In this document: positions 20,467 through 32,100 of the stretch, one piece after another
Layout of the letters: the number at the start of each line of letters is the position of its first letter
Position numbering within the stretch: position 1 is the first letter of the stretch
Origin: Cyanodermella asteris
Taxonomy: Eukaryota > Ascomycota > Lecanoromycetes > Ostropales > Stictidaceae
NCBI GenBank assembly: GCA_900618795.1
Contig: UYJD01000004.1
Span: 1,026,605 to 1,090,604, forward strand
Length of the DNA stretch: 64,000 nt
Direction of reading: 5' to 3'
Notes under the pieces: generated by a model
The model's database searches: none
The model's input: only the letters and a program-made list of their open reading frames with translations
What the model was told of the DNA's origin: nothing
Position numbers and translations under genes: made by a program

Positions 20467-21459
20467 ATGAAAAATTCCGCAGATAGACTCCCCGGAGTCA
20501 ACGCACTTCTCGGCATGGTGCCATCGAGCCTCCATTACACTTTTGTCCCTCCGGCGCTGGCTCTCCAAGCTCAAGTCGGCCAGATGTATCCTATTTACAG
20601 CCGCCCTTCCACTGCTGGAAGTATGCAGTCTGCAGGGTACGCCACGCCCGAGTCTCTGAGTCCAAGTCCACGGCTTGGCATGAAGTATCTGCAGCTTCAA
20701 GAAAGCCAGGTCCAAGAAGTTCACGAGCTTCAAGTCATGGCCGGGGACACATTGGCATCGTCGAGCTCGGCCCCAGCCACTCCAACAGGGTCGTTTGTCG
20801 ATCCGCGACAGAAGTCGAAGTCTGCGAGCGCCTCCTCCAAAGCTACAAAGGATCGTGCGCCGAAGAAGTCTACAAGGGAAGGGACCCCAACGCCTGGTGT
20901 CATGTGCACGGTATTGGCCACCCTCCGGATCGCAAAGGGTCTGCCTCATCCAAAGACTGAGTTTTTCCGGCGAGCAGTCGGTCATGAGCTCACTGCCGCC
21001 CAACTGTGTCCGCTCGGTCTGACCTTCGACAAAGCCCAACCTTTTGCTACGCAGCTGTCGAAGACCAGCTCGAGCTCTATCAAGAACGACAAAGGCTTGT
21101 CAGACAATCAGGCCCGCGAGGTGATCGCCCGTGCGGTCACCGCGTTGATGCGCATGGTCCTAGACGCGGGCCACACACGCGAAGAAGTATATGAGCGCAT
21201 GAACTCGGATGAGACTACTGCTCAGGTAACGGCGAACGCTTTCGCTGCACGCCGAGAGAGCCCGATCGAGGCCAAACACTTTCCCGACGTCCACCCGGAG
21301 GACATTGCAAAGCTGGTCGAGCACGGTTTCGTTACGTACGATGAAAAGCCAAAGAAGCATGGCAGGGGAGATGACGAGTGCGACGGGGATGAATCTGATA
21401 AATCTACGAAGAGCCAGAGAACGACCAACTTGCGCTCAACTGTCAAGTCCAAGTTGTAA
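20467..21459 (+). CDS. Unrecognised protein of 330 aa, Ser/Lys-rich
   Basis: Single exon. The frame can be extended upstream to a TTG at 20386, but the first ATG is at 20467 (MKNSADRLPGVNALLGMVPS), which I use. The first third has Pro, Tyr and Ser patches (PIYSRPSTAGS, ATPESLSPSPR). The middle is a basic Ser/Lys segment (PRQKSKSASASSKATKDRAPKKS) that could be a nuclear localisation signal. The last third is more ordered: REVIARAVTALMRMVLDAGH, EEVYERMNSD and IEAKHFPDVHPEDIAKLVEHGF look helical. The tail is acidic and then basic (GDDECDGDESDKSTKSQ). No transmembrane helix or known catalytic motif. A nuclear or regulatory protein is a guess; family unknown. Confidence 0.6.
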   Translation: MKNSADRLPGVNALLGMVPSSLHYTFVPPALALQAQVGQMYPIYSRPSTAGSMQSAGYATPESLSPSPRLGMKYLQLQESQVQEVHELQVMAGDTLASSSSAPATPTGSFVDPRQKSKSASASSKATKDRAPKKSTREGTPTPGVMCTVLATLRIAKGLPHPKTEFFRRAVGHELTAAQLCPLGLTFDKAQPFATQLSKTSSSSIKNDKGLSDNQAREVIARAVTALMRMVLDAGHTREEVYERMNSDETTAQVTANAFAARRESPIEAKHFPDVHPEDIAKLVEHGFVTYDEKPKKHGRGDDECDGDESDKSTKSQRTTNLRSTVKSKL

Positions 21460-22332
21460 TGGATATCAAACACGAAAACAGAAAACCCACGACGAAAATG
21501 ACGAACCGAACCTGTTTGGGATGGTGGAATTTTGGATTTTGCAGATAACTTGCAGGAAAAAAATGGTGGCTGGGTCTGAGATTTCTTGTTTGGTTACGAA
21601 AACGCTTTGTCGCATATGATATGAAGTGCACCCTCCTTGGTCTACGACTACGAAAGTGCTTGTTGGATATTGTGATGGATTAGCCCTAGATGAGAGAAAA
21701 GACAAACGAATGAAACGATCTTCCCTTTTTGTCGCCGAACCTTGCTTCCATGCCGTCCCAGTCGTCTCCAAACCACCACGTGAGTCTTCGTGGCCATCGG
21801 ATCTTGCTTCGCTATATGGCTGTCCGCCTTCCAGATCGGTCTCAAGGCCTGAGACTGATCCTGTCCCCATTTGCAATCGCGGCCACGTTCGGTTCCGCGA
21901 ATCCGCTGCTCGTCCCCTTAGACCTTCGTCCGCCCCTCAGCACAGACACAAACAGGCATACAAACAACCACTCTCGCCCCGAAGAGGTTTCAGAACAACC
22001 ACCCGCCGACCGTTGTCCACTTCGATGAGCCGTGTCCGTAGTCCACTTCTCCCCCTTTCCCGTTTCCCGCGCCTTGGCACCTCGATCCACTCATCGTGGA
22101 CGTATTCAGGCAATTCATCGTAATGCAGCGGAAAACCAAACATCGTGGCATGGGTGAAACCCGCTTAGCGATATTCAACCGCTCGAGCATGCTTCTCACT
22201 CGATTGATCACTTACTTTCGAGACAAAACCTCCGTACGGGAAGCTTCGTACAAAGAACCGGCATCCACTGCTTCTGCCACAAAAGTGTTCCAAGGATTAT
22301 CAACGTAGACCATCATCAGCCCAAACCCCCCC

Positions 22333-22357
22333 NNNNNNNNNNNNNNNNNNNNNNNNN
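22333..22357. other. Assembly gap of 25 N inside a poly-C tract
   Basis: Seven C precede the gap and sixteen C follow it, so the gap most likely marks a poly-C run that could not be resolved. The true length is unknown. Confidence 0.95.
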
Positions 22358-22704
22358 CCCCCCCCCCCCCCCCATTGTGACAAAAATATTTCTCAGATTC
22401 CGGGCTCGATTGAATCAAAGATCCGAGATCCGAACATTCATGCACGAAGTGAACGATGACACGACGCTACCGCTCTAGGCGAGCGCCTACGAATCGAGGC
22501 GTCCGACGGGGGCGTCTCGCTAGCTCCAAAAAAAAAAAAAGCCAGACTCGAATCCGGATTTTCCTCCCCCCCCCACTGGCAACACCCACGATCCTGGTCG
22601 TCAATAATAATCTCGTACCCACAATCCCGGCGTTACCGCGCATGGGACCTTGGTTCCAATCCCGGCCTCGCTACCAGCCATTCGAGGGGTCGGAGAGACT
22701 GCGA

Positions 22705-22720
22705 CGTACGTACGTACGTA
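22705..22720. repeat. GTAC tetranucleotide microsatellite
   Basis: About four tandem copies of ACGT/GTAC. Self-complementary, so it can form a cruciform. Confidence 0.7.
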
Positions 22721-23850
22721 GTCGTTGTCAGGGTTGTCATGTGTTGGAGTCGCACGAAACCTGAAATAGGAGGGGGCTTTGCAGCTGCTGATGCACAGCT
22801 ACTGATGCATGACAAATTGGCAGTCTGCATGGACAGGCTTTGAACAGGCTTTGAACAGCTGCAGGTACAGATGTCAGAGCCAACGAGGTGGCCAGTCATG
22901 ACAGCCCGGACTCGAGCACCTCTATCGCGATGCATTGCGCACCTGCGTAGGTAGCTAGGACTCGGGGCTCCCTGGCTCGCCGCCCCGCTCGTCGGTCTGT
23001 TACTGTCGAACGGCGTCGGGAATGTGACCATGCGACGAGATCTGATCATACACAGATCAAGATTCAGATTCAGGTTCAGATCAAGACCAAGATTTTCTCA
23101 CCCGTGCTTCTCGATCGGAATGGATCGATGGAAAGGTGGATCGAGCCGTACGTGCATACGAAAGCCGGCATGGAAAGAGGAAAAGCATTTGCGAAGCCTG
23201 GTAGCGAGCACCCTGGGTCTTGACGGCAGATACGGCACGGAAGCGGACGGAGCAATGGTGGAAATGGCATCCAACCATCGCTGTGTTACCGGAAAACGCG
23301 GAGCTTTCTTTGCGTATGGGGACACGGGGGTGGTTGGTTGGAGTCGCAGAATGTCGACCGACTTTGCCTTTTTCTACAACGTCGTCCACCGTTGGAATCT
23401 TGGACAGGCGGGTGTTAGACTTGGACTCAAGGTTTTTGAGTTCAAGCCATGAATTTGAGTTCGCATACAGCTTACTACTGACTGGCCATTCAGCCTCATG
23501 TTTATGCCCTCAGCCATCCAAGCAGCTACACCTGGGTCCCTCAACTTACCAAGATCCACTGGACGACGACTAGCGTTCAAAATAATACTGCATCATCGTC
23601 GAGTAAGGAGGGAAATTAACAGCCAACCCGTCAGATCCACCTTTCCAACGCCCAAATTCCAATCGTCCAAGTTCCCCCCGGCCTCGTCCATCGAGCTCCA
23701 CCTACGGCGCCGGCACTTTCCATGCACGTCGCTACACAAAAGGAATCAAAACTGAGACAACCCCCCTCTCCTTTCCTCTCCGGAACCCTCCGTCAAGATC
23801 GTCCGGGACTCCCGGACTGAGCCTTCCGGACGGATTGGCAGATGGAACTT

Positions 23851-23864
23851 GGGGGGGGGGGGGG
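23851..23864 (+). repeat. Poly-G tract (14 G)
   Basis: Uninterrupted G run followed by a T and more G. It pairs in composition with a C12 run at 23980-23991, about 115 nt away. Confidence 0.85.
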
Positions 23865-23979
23865 TGGCATACATCGACGGCGCCAAAACCCGGGCTCACA
23901 GGGATCTGTGCGGAGGCCCCTTCTCCTGGTATCTGCTTGATCTTCGAAGAGCTGCGACGTGCAGTCTTGTCGACGGAAA

Positions 23980-23991
23980 CCCCCCCCCCCC
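23980..23991 (+). repeat. Poly-C tract (12 C)
   Basis: Uninterrupted C run, complementary to the G14 run at 23851-23864. Confidence 0.85.
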
Positions 23992-24417
23992 TCTCGAGGA
24001 CTTTTTTTGCGTTGCTTATCGTTGGCCCGGTCGTTACATCTGTGTACACTGTTTCGCATGTTGAGTTTTCGGAGAGTCTGGCTTTTTCAAGGTGATATCA
24101 GGCTTCTTGTTCATCAATGGATATTTCCTGGCCACCTGACGACTGTTGTGGAGCGCGAAAGCTGTCCTGTGTGCGCAAGCGTGTTCGCTTCGACGAGAGT
24201 CAGAGGAATCTTGTTTATCATTGCAAGCTGGTGAGATGGTGACTGTCAACCAAAACGTCTTCGGGACATGCATTAGTTCGTGAACTGGAGTCACTCCATC
24301 CAACTACATACAGACCACGACATGCAAGGGCAGGTCTCCATACCTCCTCGATTCTTCAAACGCATCACTTGTATCTCTCACCCCCTCCATCGTTTTGCTC
24401 AAATACAAGTCCCATCT

Positions 24418-25758
24418 CTATCTCGGCGGCGGCATATAACTCAACGTCCCCGTCCTGACATACCCTCCCACACCCACGTCCTTCCTCCTCTCCTCCTCCC
24501 TGAGCACAATCTCCCGCTCGCTCAACCCAATCGTGCAACAACAACAACACCCCCTTATACAATCCCCGCACACATCCCCTTCGATCCCGTACGCCCTCCG
24601 CACCCTCGTCCGCTGTATCCCCGCCAGCAACCCCTGGAACCCGCACGCCAGCGCCATGATCCCGCACTGCCCGTTGACGGCGCTGTAACCGAGCAAGTCG
24701 GTCGGTTCGGACTTCTTGCTGCGCTGGGAGAGCCGGTACTGGGTTCGTCCGTAGGAGATGCACGGGCAGAAGAGGGCGGAGAGGCAGCTGGAGGAAGGGG
24801 ACAGGGTGGAGGAGTGGAAGATTTTGGAGGGTGTTCGGGAGTGAGGTGGCTGCGTGTGGGATGTGTGTGTGTGGGAGAGGGGGAAGGTACGCGAATTCGG
24901 ACCCATGGGAGACGCAGGTGTGTATGCTGGGGCGATGGATGCCGTCCGGGGTGTTTGGGGCGCGTGGTCGTAGGGGCTGTAGAAGTCGAGAGGCGGGTTT
25001 GGGGGCAGCTTCTTCTGGTCTAGGTTGCCATAGGGCCCGGTCTTGACTGTCGAGGTCGGGGAGATTACGGAGGCTTGGGATTGCGTGTGCGTGTGCATCG
25101 AGGGCGTGCTGTTGTTTGTGGATAGTTGCTGGGTCGAGCCGTAGGGTGGGGAGGACTCGTTATACGGAGCGCGGTGCGCTGGGTGTTGGTCTGCTGGTGG
25201 TGCGTTCGTGAGGCCGAGGCCCGGGTATGAGGTTTTGCGCTCGTGATGGGGTTGTGCTGCTTGTGCGTGTTGTGCCACTTCGAGAGCGGTAGCGTGTAGC
25301 TGATGGAATTCGTAATAGCTGTGCGGACTTTGCTGCTGCGAAAGCTGCTGCTGCGGATAGTAAGGAATAGCGGGCTGTGGAGTAGATTGATAGGGAATTG
25401 CCGTCTGAGGCGTGTGCTGATATGCGCTTTGGGGTGTTGTCGCCTGGTAGGACTGGTGTGATTGCTGAGGAGTAGGTAGATATGCGACTGCGGGAGCTTG
25501 TAATTGGGGTGATGTCTCGGTCGGGAGCTCGTGAGCGACCACAGGCGAATCGCCCAAGTCATCGAAGATCGTCTCTGGTCGAGAGTTGTGTTCTGGCGCA
25601 TCGAATGTTTCGACGTGCGCCTGCGCGGGTGTCATTGTGTAAGAAAAGCGATTGCTCTGCCGGCTCTGTGTCTGTCGGCTGTGTGTCTGCAGTCGCGGCA
25701 GCTCGGATTGTCTGCTTCGTCGCCTATCGCGATCGATCCTCGAGTCTGAAGAAGCCAT
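24418..25758 (-). CDS. PLAC8-domain Cys-rich membrane protein
   Basis: Single exon of 446 residues. The ATG at 25758 (MASSDSRIDRDRRR) is used; an in-frame TTG at 25779 is not needed. Residues 1-300 are disordered and rich in Gln, Pro, Ser, Tyr and Thr, with several QQ/SYQ-type runs. The C-terminal ~140 residues form a PLAC8 domain: CLSALFCPCISYGRTQYRL carries the conserved CxxxxFCPC...YG pattern. It is followed by a hydrophobic stretch (CGIMALACGFQGLLAGIQRTRVR) and a second Cys cluster (GDVCGDCIRGCCCCCTIGL). PLAC8 proteins sit at the plasma membrane and are linked to cell size, cadmium and calcium handling in plants and fungi. The long Gln-rich N-terminal extension is typical of filamentous-fungal members. 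Exact role not determined. Confidence 0.88.
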   Translation of the reverse strand: MASSDSRIDRDRRRSRQSELPRLQTHSRQTQSRQSNRFSYTMTPAQAHVETFDAPEHNSRPETIFDDLGDSPVVAHELPTETSPQLQAPAVAYLPTPQQSHQSYQATTPQSAYQHTPQTAIPYQSTPQPAIPYYPQQQLSQQQSPHSYYEFHQLHATALEVAQHAQAAQPHHERKTSYPGLGLTNAPPADQHPAHRAPYNESSPPYGSTQQLSTNNSTPSMHTHTQSQASVISPTSTVKTGPYGNLDQKKLPPNPPLDFYSPYDHAPQTPRTASIAPAYTPASPMGPNSRTFPLSHTHTSHTQPPHSRTPSKIFHSSTLSPSSSCLSALFCPCISYGRTQYRLSQRSKKSEPTDLLGYSAVNGQCGIMALACGFQGLLAGIQRTRVRRAYGIEGDVCGDCIRGCCCCCTIGLSEREIVLREEERRKDVGVGGYVRTGTLSYMPPPR

Positions 25759-27437
25759 TGCGAATGATGGCGAGAGCAAGTTGGTGCAAGGTGGCTCAAT
25801 TCGATCTTTGTAATGGCGGCACGAAGGAAATTGATCACCGGTACGAAGTCATGGACCTGGATATCGTAGCTGAACAAAAGAACCGAGCGCGACGATTCGA
25901 TCAGTGTGTATCAGTAGCTACATGAGAAGAAAGAAATAAAGCTCAAAGTTCGCTCTGCTGACACAAAAGCCACACGTGCTGAAGATGAGGTGAAACACGA
26001 AACAAGGTCCACGAAAGGACGCGGCTCGACGAAAGGTATATCAGCTTCCAGGTCTAGAGACCATAAGAGGTACTCGAGTGTACGCGGTAGTCAGCACAGA
26101 CACAGCTGGGATTGCCGCACCGTCTCCTGAGACTTTTCTTCACCTGTGCTGATTGGGTCGAGGGGCTGAACTCTCTGCAGCACCGGCGCTAAAATGTGCG
26201 CTGTGAGAGGACAGCCGCCACGATCATCACAGGCCCGTCCTGCGGCCCACATGGGCTGCGGCGACTTGACTGGGGACGATCATTGCTGAGGCCTTTCTTG
26301 CCTCATCACGCAAAGCCGGCGGGGGGTTTATTCCATGAACGGACCGTCGTGCAGAGCATGCGCACGAGATGTTGAGGGAGATGGGACGCAGATTCTGCGC
26401 TTCGGCGCTTGCGGGTGACGCGCCAAGTATCGGTCCTGGCAGTTGAGGGAATCGGTGGGATCCTCCTTCATTCAGATCGGCTTCGCTGTCCGACACTTGA
26501 TGTGACAGCGCGTGCGAAAAGTATAACTCTGTTGGAATCGCATCCGGTTGTGTCGATAAATGGGTGTAATATGCAATGCAACCTCCGCCTGCTGGCAGCC
26601 GGCATCTGCCAGACAGGGCAGTGCTCGCACGTCGTGGCTTGGAGATCTCAAAATACCTCCGCAAGACCCGGACATGAATTCTCTACCTATGTCTCTTCCT
26701 CCTTGGTGGAGTACTGAAGTCTCATGTCTATAGCGAGCTATGTCTCTGCTCCACGATTTATCCGACAGGTACCTATTGGTAGGCGTAGGAGGAGTAAACC
26801 TTGCAATACGACATTTGATCACCCCGCTTGCAGGCTCGTTGGACTACACAAGGCAGACTGACCTCTCCCACTACTTCTGCTGTTGAGCTTCTGGCTGACC
26901 AGCGATCTGCTTGAACCTACAACAGCCAGCAGGCCATAGACTGTACGCCCGGCGAAGTTCGTCCAGAGCATGAAAGAATCAAACAGAGGAAGGATCGCAG
27001 CCGGAAGCAACCATTGTGCATGCATCTGGTCTACCGTCCCGCACCGTCCATCTCTACCTACAGACCAGGTCGCTGGCAAGGTCACCACGGCGGAAGCCAG
27101 CAAAGACCATTTCAGTGTCCGCGGGCATGGTCGAAGCTCCTCTTCCTGATAAGGCAGCTGCTTGACTGCCTGACGTCGATGGCAGCCAAATCGACTCCAA
27201 GGCCCTGATTGAGGTTGCCCAAGGCTGAGACCTCCCACACGGACATCGTGCATTTCGACCGCACGAACAGAGGCCACAGAACTATGTAGTTCACAGAACA
27301 GTCGCGGGACAAATAGAGCAACGGACTTCTTGATAGTATGAACACATTTTGTACAAGATTTTGCCACCACAATCAAGTAGTCATCGCCGTACTTTAAGAT
27401 GCATTCAACAACGCCTAAACATGACTCAACTGAACGA
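25759..27437. other. Intergenic region, 1.7 kb, no gene supported
   Basis: Promoter of the PLAC8 gene on the left and the 3' flank of the acidic mitochondrial gene on the right. Frames 26227-26664 and 26819-27496 (minus) lack motifs, and the second overlaps a real exon. Confidence 0.55.
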
Positions 27438-28266
27438 TCACTTTTGGGTTGGGTTGGGGTCGACGGGTGTCTTGAGCTTCGCAGTGTCTGGATCACCTTC
27501 GCCCTTCTTTGAAATGTTCGGGTTGTTCTTTTGGTCGGTTGAGTGTTTAGTGTCCGTGTTGTAGACGTGCTCGCCCTGACCGGAGTGAACGCCTGCTGAT
27601 GACCCTGACTGCAACGAATTAGTATTGACGATGCTCAGACACAAAAACTGATTCTTACCCCGTCTTCAGCCTGGGCAATGGCTTTCTTGCTTTCGAGGCG
27701 TTTCTTAACACCGCCCTTTGCATCCTTGGACTGGACTTCTCGGTTGCCATCAGCACTATCTTCGTTGATGGTTGGATTCTCCTTCGTACCGGTTTCATTC
27801 TTGTCCTCCTTGTCATCAGAGCCTTCCGCCTTCTCGTCGTCACCCTCTTTGTCATCCTTCTGCTCGTCGTCGCCTTTGCTCTCAGCGGCGTCGTCCTTCT
27901 CCTCCTTCTCGTCGCTTTCATCCTCCTTGGCGGGTTCTTCTTCCTTCTCTTCGTGTTCCTCGGAAGCGTGGTCGTCGTGTCCATGGCCGTGCCCGCCCTT
28001 GGACGGCTCTGGCCACAGCAGGTATACACCGCCGGCCGTTACGCCAACGGAGCCCAGCAGCCTGCATTCCCGTCAGCATTGTCGGATGGGTGAATGGGTG
28101 TGAATGCGCACCATGGCAGATCGCCCGCGATACTAGCCTTCTGAGGACTATGGCCATGTCCACTGGCGTATGACCGTCTGGAAAGGCGATTGAAACTCTG
28201 TCGAACAGTACCGGCACGGGCGCGCAAAGCCCTCGCGAGGACAGACGAGCGTGCTAAGGAAGCCAT
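27438..28266 (-). CDS. Acidic mitochondrial membrane protein, 242 aa, three exons
   Basis: Exons on the minus strand are 28266-28112, 28061-27659 and 27608-27438, with introns of 50 and 50 nt (donors GTGCGC and GTAAGA, acceptors TGCAG). The frame closes exactly. The N-terminus (MASLARSSVLARALRARAGT, ending ...RRSYASGHGH) is a strong mitochondrial presequence: Arg/Ser/Ala-rich, no acidic residue, RRSY-AS cleavage style. One membrane helix follows (LLGSVGVTAGGVYLLW). After a His-rich HGHGHDDHASEEH patch comes a very long acidic Glu/Asp/Lys segment of about 100 residues. The conserved-looking C-terminus is SGQGEHVYNTDTKHSTDQKN. The plan suggests a protein anchored in the inner membrane with a charged tail. 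I recall similar uncharacterised proteins in other filamentous fungi but no function. Confidence 0.78.
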
Positions 28267-29159
28267 TGGGGCTGTAGAAAGGTCAGCACGCATGCAAATG
28301 TAGATGCTGAAGCTCTCGGCCAACTCACTTGACGTCAATAGAATGCTGTGCTTGTGGTAGGTGAAAAAGTGCGGCTGCGGTGACAGCTTTGCAGTTCGAG
28401 TCGAAGCAAGCTACGACGTCCGATCAACGACGATTCTTGGCGTCGGTTGCGTCACTCCACGCCGAAATGCTCCCACGATTTGCTTCCATGCATCGACAGC
28501 AGCAAGTGTACGCTTTGATGTCGCGAAATCGAATGTCGATACATGCTGCAAAAAGTAGTTACGTGAGAAACGCTTGGCGTAATGTTGAACAAAGCAGGCT
28601 CAGCGACTATTCACCATCTGCGTAGCTTGCAGTGGCGTTCATGAGCTGTGCACCCATCTGCAGCACCACTTATTGGACTGAGGACATGTGCACGTTCACA
28701 GGCTCATAGCTACAAAGACGTTCAGACTACACTCACCATGCCATGATCGTAGCCTAGATGATGAATGCTTAGACAAGTTTGCGGCTGGCCGGCGAAACAA
28801 AAGGCCGGGCAGCGTCGCGCTTGAGCTGTCGTGCTTCGTGCTTCGTGCTGCCGACAGTACTCCTTCGTGGAGAGCTGCTGTGCTTCCTGTTTCTCGGCCC
28901 TGACTTGCTCATAAATGCCTGGCCCGCGTGCTAAACAGCCCCTTTAACATCCCATCCCAATTTCCCCTTCTGCAGCAGGCTCACTTTGCACAGCTTTACG
29001 GTCACAACGGCCACTTTTCAGCACGTCGAGCGCAGAGCACGCTAGTGGGGCTGTTGATCCCTCCACTCACTCACTGAGTTCATCAGTTCGCACGCCACCT
29101 TTTGGAATACGAGCAGCAGCATCTTCCCATCCTCAGTTACAATACGAGCGGTGACCACC
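28267..29159. promoter_or_regulatory. Divergent promoter region of the mitochondrial protein gene and CAND1
   Basis: 893 nt between two divergent ATGs. No TATA box stands out. The sequence directly before CAND1 gives a good Kozak-like context (GACCACCATGG). No gene is seen inside. Confidence 0.5.
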
Positions 29160-32100
29160 ATGGCGCCCTCGTCGGCTCCAAACGTTCAGAAGGCTTCTGC
29201 TGCCTCGGACTTTTCCCAGTTGCTTAAGAAATGCAGCAGCGAGGATGCAGACATTCGCTACATGGTACTGGCCGACATAGCCTCCATGTTGGTCAACTCT
29301 CCACCAAACATTCTCACCAACGATCAACACATTGCTACAGAGTTGGTGTCTCAGGTCGTCAACTTGGTCGACGACTCAAACGGCGATGTTCAAAGCCAGG
29401 CTCTCAAGACTGTTGGACCCCTGGCAGCCAAGGTCGGCCTTGAAGTGCTCAACATGTTTCTGGCCAGGCTCCTATTTGCAACACCAAACAAGTCTCTTGA
29501 CAAGTCCATCTATACCACCGCTGCCCGTACAGTCATCACAAGCTTACCGCGGCCAGCGACTGGTGGTACTGCCACCAAAGAGGCTGAAGCTGTATATGGC
29601 GTCATAAAGACTATCACGATCCCGAGACTGATTGGTCAAGCTGTCATGAATACCACAATTCAGCGCAGCTTTAGCGGTGCGGGGCTACTGGAGCTCGGCC
29701 AGGACGGATCGGCTGACAGCGAGGGAATCGAATTGGCACACCAGGTTATTGCCTGTTATGGAATTTTGATGCAGGAAACGGAGAAGAAGCAGATACTCGT
29801 CAGGTTGTTACAGCTCCTGGACGACAACCGCCCGTCTATCATTGCACAAAAGAAGGCCGTTGCGGCGATCTCGACCCTGGCACTCTACCTCAATGAACCT
29901 CAGTTCTACACGGAACTCATTCCTGGAGTAACGAACAGGCTGTTACGGTCAGGTGTCTCGATACGCCAGAAACGGATGCTAGCAACGCTTATCGGCTCCC
30001 TCGCCGCCACTGCCTCAAGGCGCCTGGAATCTGCGCTTGACAAGCTCGTACCTTTCCTATTAAAGAATGTCAGCGAGCACGAATTCGAGGAGTTGACTGC
30101 GGCTGCGCAAGATGACGGGGCTGATGTCCAGAGAGAGGAAGTTGTTGAAGCATCACTCACCGCTCTTGAAGAGATCTTCGCCTTTTGTGGCAAGTCCATG
30201 TCATCTCGCGCAGGCGATGTCACTGATGCCAGTCTCCGTTTCCTGACGTATGATCCCAATCTAGTAGAGCACGACGAGGATGATGAAATGGCCGACGAGG
30301 ATGACTTTGCCGCTGATGACGACGACGATTTCGACGACGACGGTGCCTTGAGTGATAGTGACGACTCTAGCTGGAAGATTCGACGATGCGCCGCGAAGGT
30401 GTTACATGCTGCTGTAAGGACAAGTGGCAGCACAAATCTCCTCGAAGGCGGTTTTCTCTATGACCGAATTGCGCCCGTTTTGATTAAGCGTTTCAGCGAG
30501 CGTGAGGAAAGTGTGCGGCTTGAGATCATTGCCACGGTGGCTCTGCTCATTCGCAAGACCGCAGATGCAACCACACACAGCTTCCAGACCAAGAATCGCC
30601 GCCCAGCGGCGGAATCTACGGTATCAAGAAAGAGACGGCGTTCGAGCACGGTTCAGACAAGCTCGCAACGCCACATCGCTAACGACGGTCAAGTCTCTCC
30701 TCGTGCTTCTCCATCACCGACATCTGGACCACAGGGAGATCTTGCGCAAATAGCCCCGAAGATTGCAACTGCAGCGATTGGCGTTTACAAGCAAAAGACA
30801 ATTCCCAGTAAGCAGGCTGCTGCTTCGCTGCTGAAGGACCTCATCCTAGCTCGTCACGGTAAGCTCAATGATGAGCTCGATCAAGTCCTTCCAGCCACCA
30901 TTGAGCTGGCAAGCACACTCAACACAGCGCTCGGCGGATCGGCTGTCGGAGCGAACGGTGCCAGCGCAGCTACAGGAAGTACGTTGAGAATAACCTGTCT
31001 GCAATTGCTGGCCGCGGTCTGTGATAACCACTCTTCACAAGCACTCAAGCCTTACATGGCTAAATTGACGACTGCGGCGGTCGCGTCTGCACGAGACAAG
31101 CACTTCAAAATCGCTGCAGAATCCGTCCACACGCTTGTGAGCATTATCCAAGCCCTGACGCCCCCGCGATCACTGGGAGCAGCCGAGCAATCACAAGGCG
31201 ACCTTTCGAATATTTTCGACGTCCTGTTTCAGCAGGCTCAAAGCAACAGCATCGAGCTTGAGGTTCGCCTGGTAGCAATTCGAGCGCTTGGAGTGCTCCT
31301 TTCTCGTACTGCAGGTCAGCCAAAGCTTCTCACAAGCGACCAGCGCCGGATGGCTCTCGATGTGCTCAGTGAACGTCTCAAGAGCGAAGTGACTCGGCTT
31401 GCAACCATCGACGCCGTGGACACAATTGCCAGCGGTCTGATGACGACTACCGACTACTCGCCACAGTGGCTCCAGATGATCACCGTCGAGCTTGGCAACC
31501 AATTGAGGAAGTCTGACCGTTCGCTAAGCTCTCGCAGTTTGTCGACTCTCAACAACGTCTTGTCCCAGGACAGACTCTGTGAATCACTGGGAGACAAGAC
31601 GAGCACAGTACTGATTGAGCTCCTGCTTCCTTCGATGCATGCGGTCAGTGCTGGACAGCTTACGGTGACCTTACTCTGCATTTCGCAATTGCTCAGCCCC
31701 TCAAATATCCGCCTATTGGAAGGCTCGCTGTTCAAGGACACTGCGGAATTAGCTAGAACCTCGATGAGCGGATCTCCGTTCTATGCCTATCTTGACATGG
31801 TTGAAACCATTGGTAGAACTGGCGCCGGAAAGCCATTGCTTCATTTGCTGATGCAGCTTGGCATCGGAGGCTCTATCGAGGTGGTGGGTTCTGCGATTGG
31901 CACTCTACTCGCCGTAAGCAACTCGAGTCTTGGTGTCAACTACAACGACATATCTAGCGAGCTTCGGTCTGCCCAGGACGACAAGCGAAAGGCCCTTGCA
32001 TTAACAATACTCGGACAATACGGCCTAAGCCTCGGTGAGAAATCGCCTCTGAGTCCTCGCGACTTTCTGCCCTATCTTGATGGAAGCCCGGAAGTTTCTC

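Larger units (their letters stand above)
21460..24417. other. Intergenic region with assembly gap and homopolymer tracts
   Basis: About 3 kb between two convergent genes, unusually long for a convergent pair. It holds the N gap, several long poly-C, poly-G and poly-A tracts, a GTAC microsatellite at 22705-22720 and a short direct duplication (CAGGCTTTGAA twice at about 22830-22855). Frames with apparent length (21626-22123, 23024-23452) show no family. Confidence 0.55.

Noticed and set aside
22456-22680. tRNA-like fragments (CGAATCC and GGTTCCAATCC)
   Set aside because: No complete cloverleaf could be folded around them; the order of A-box and B-box-like pieces is wrong.
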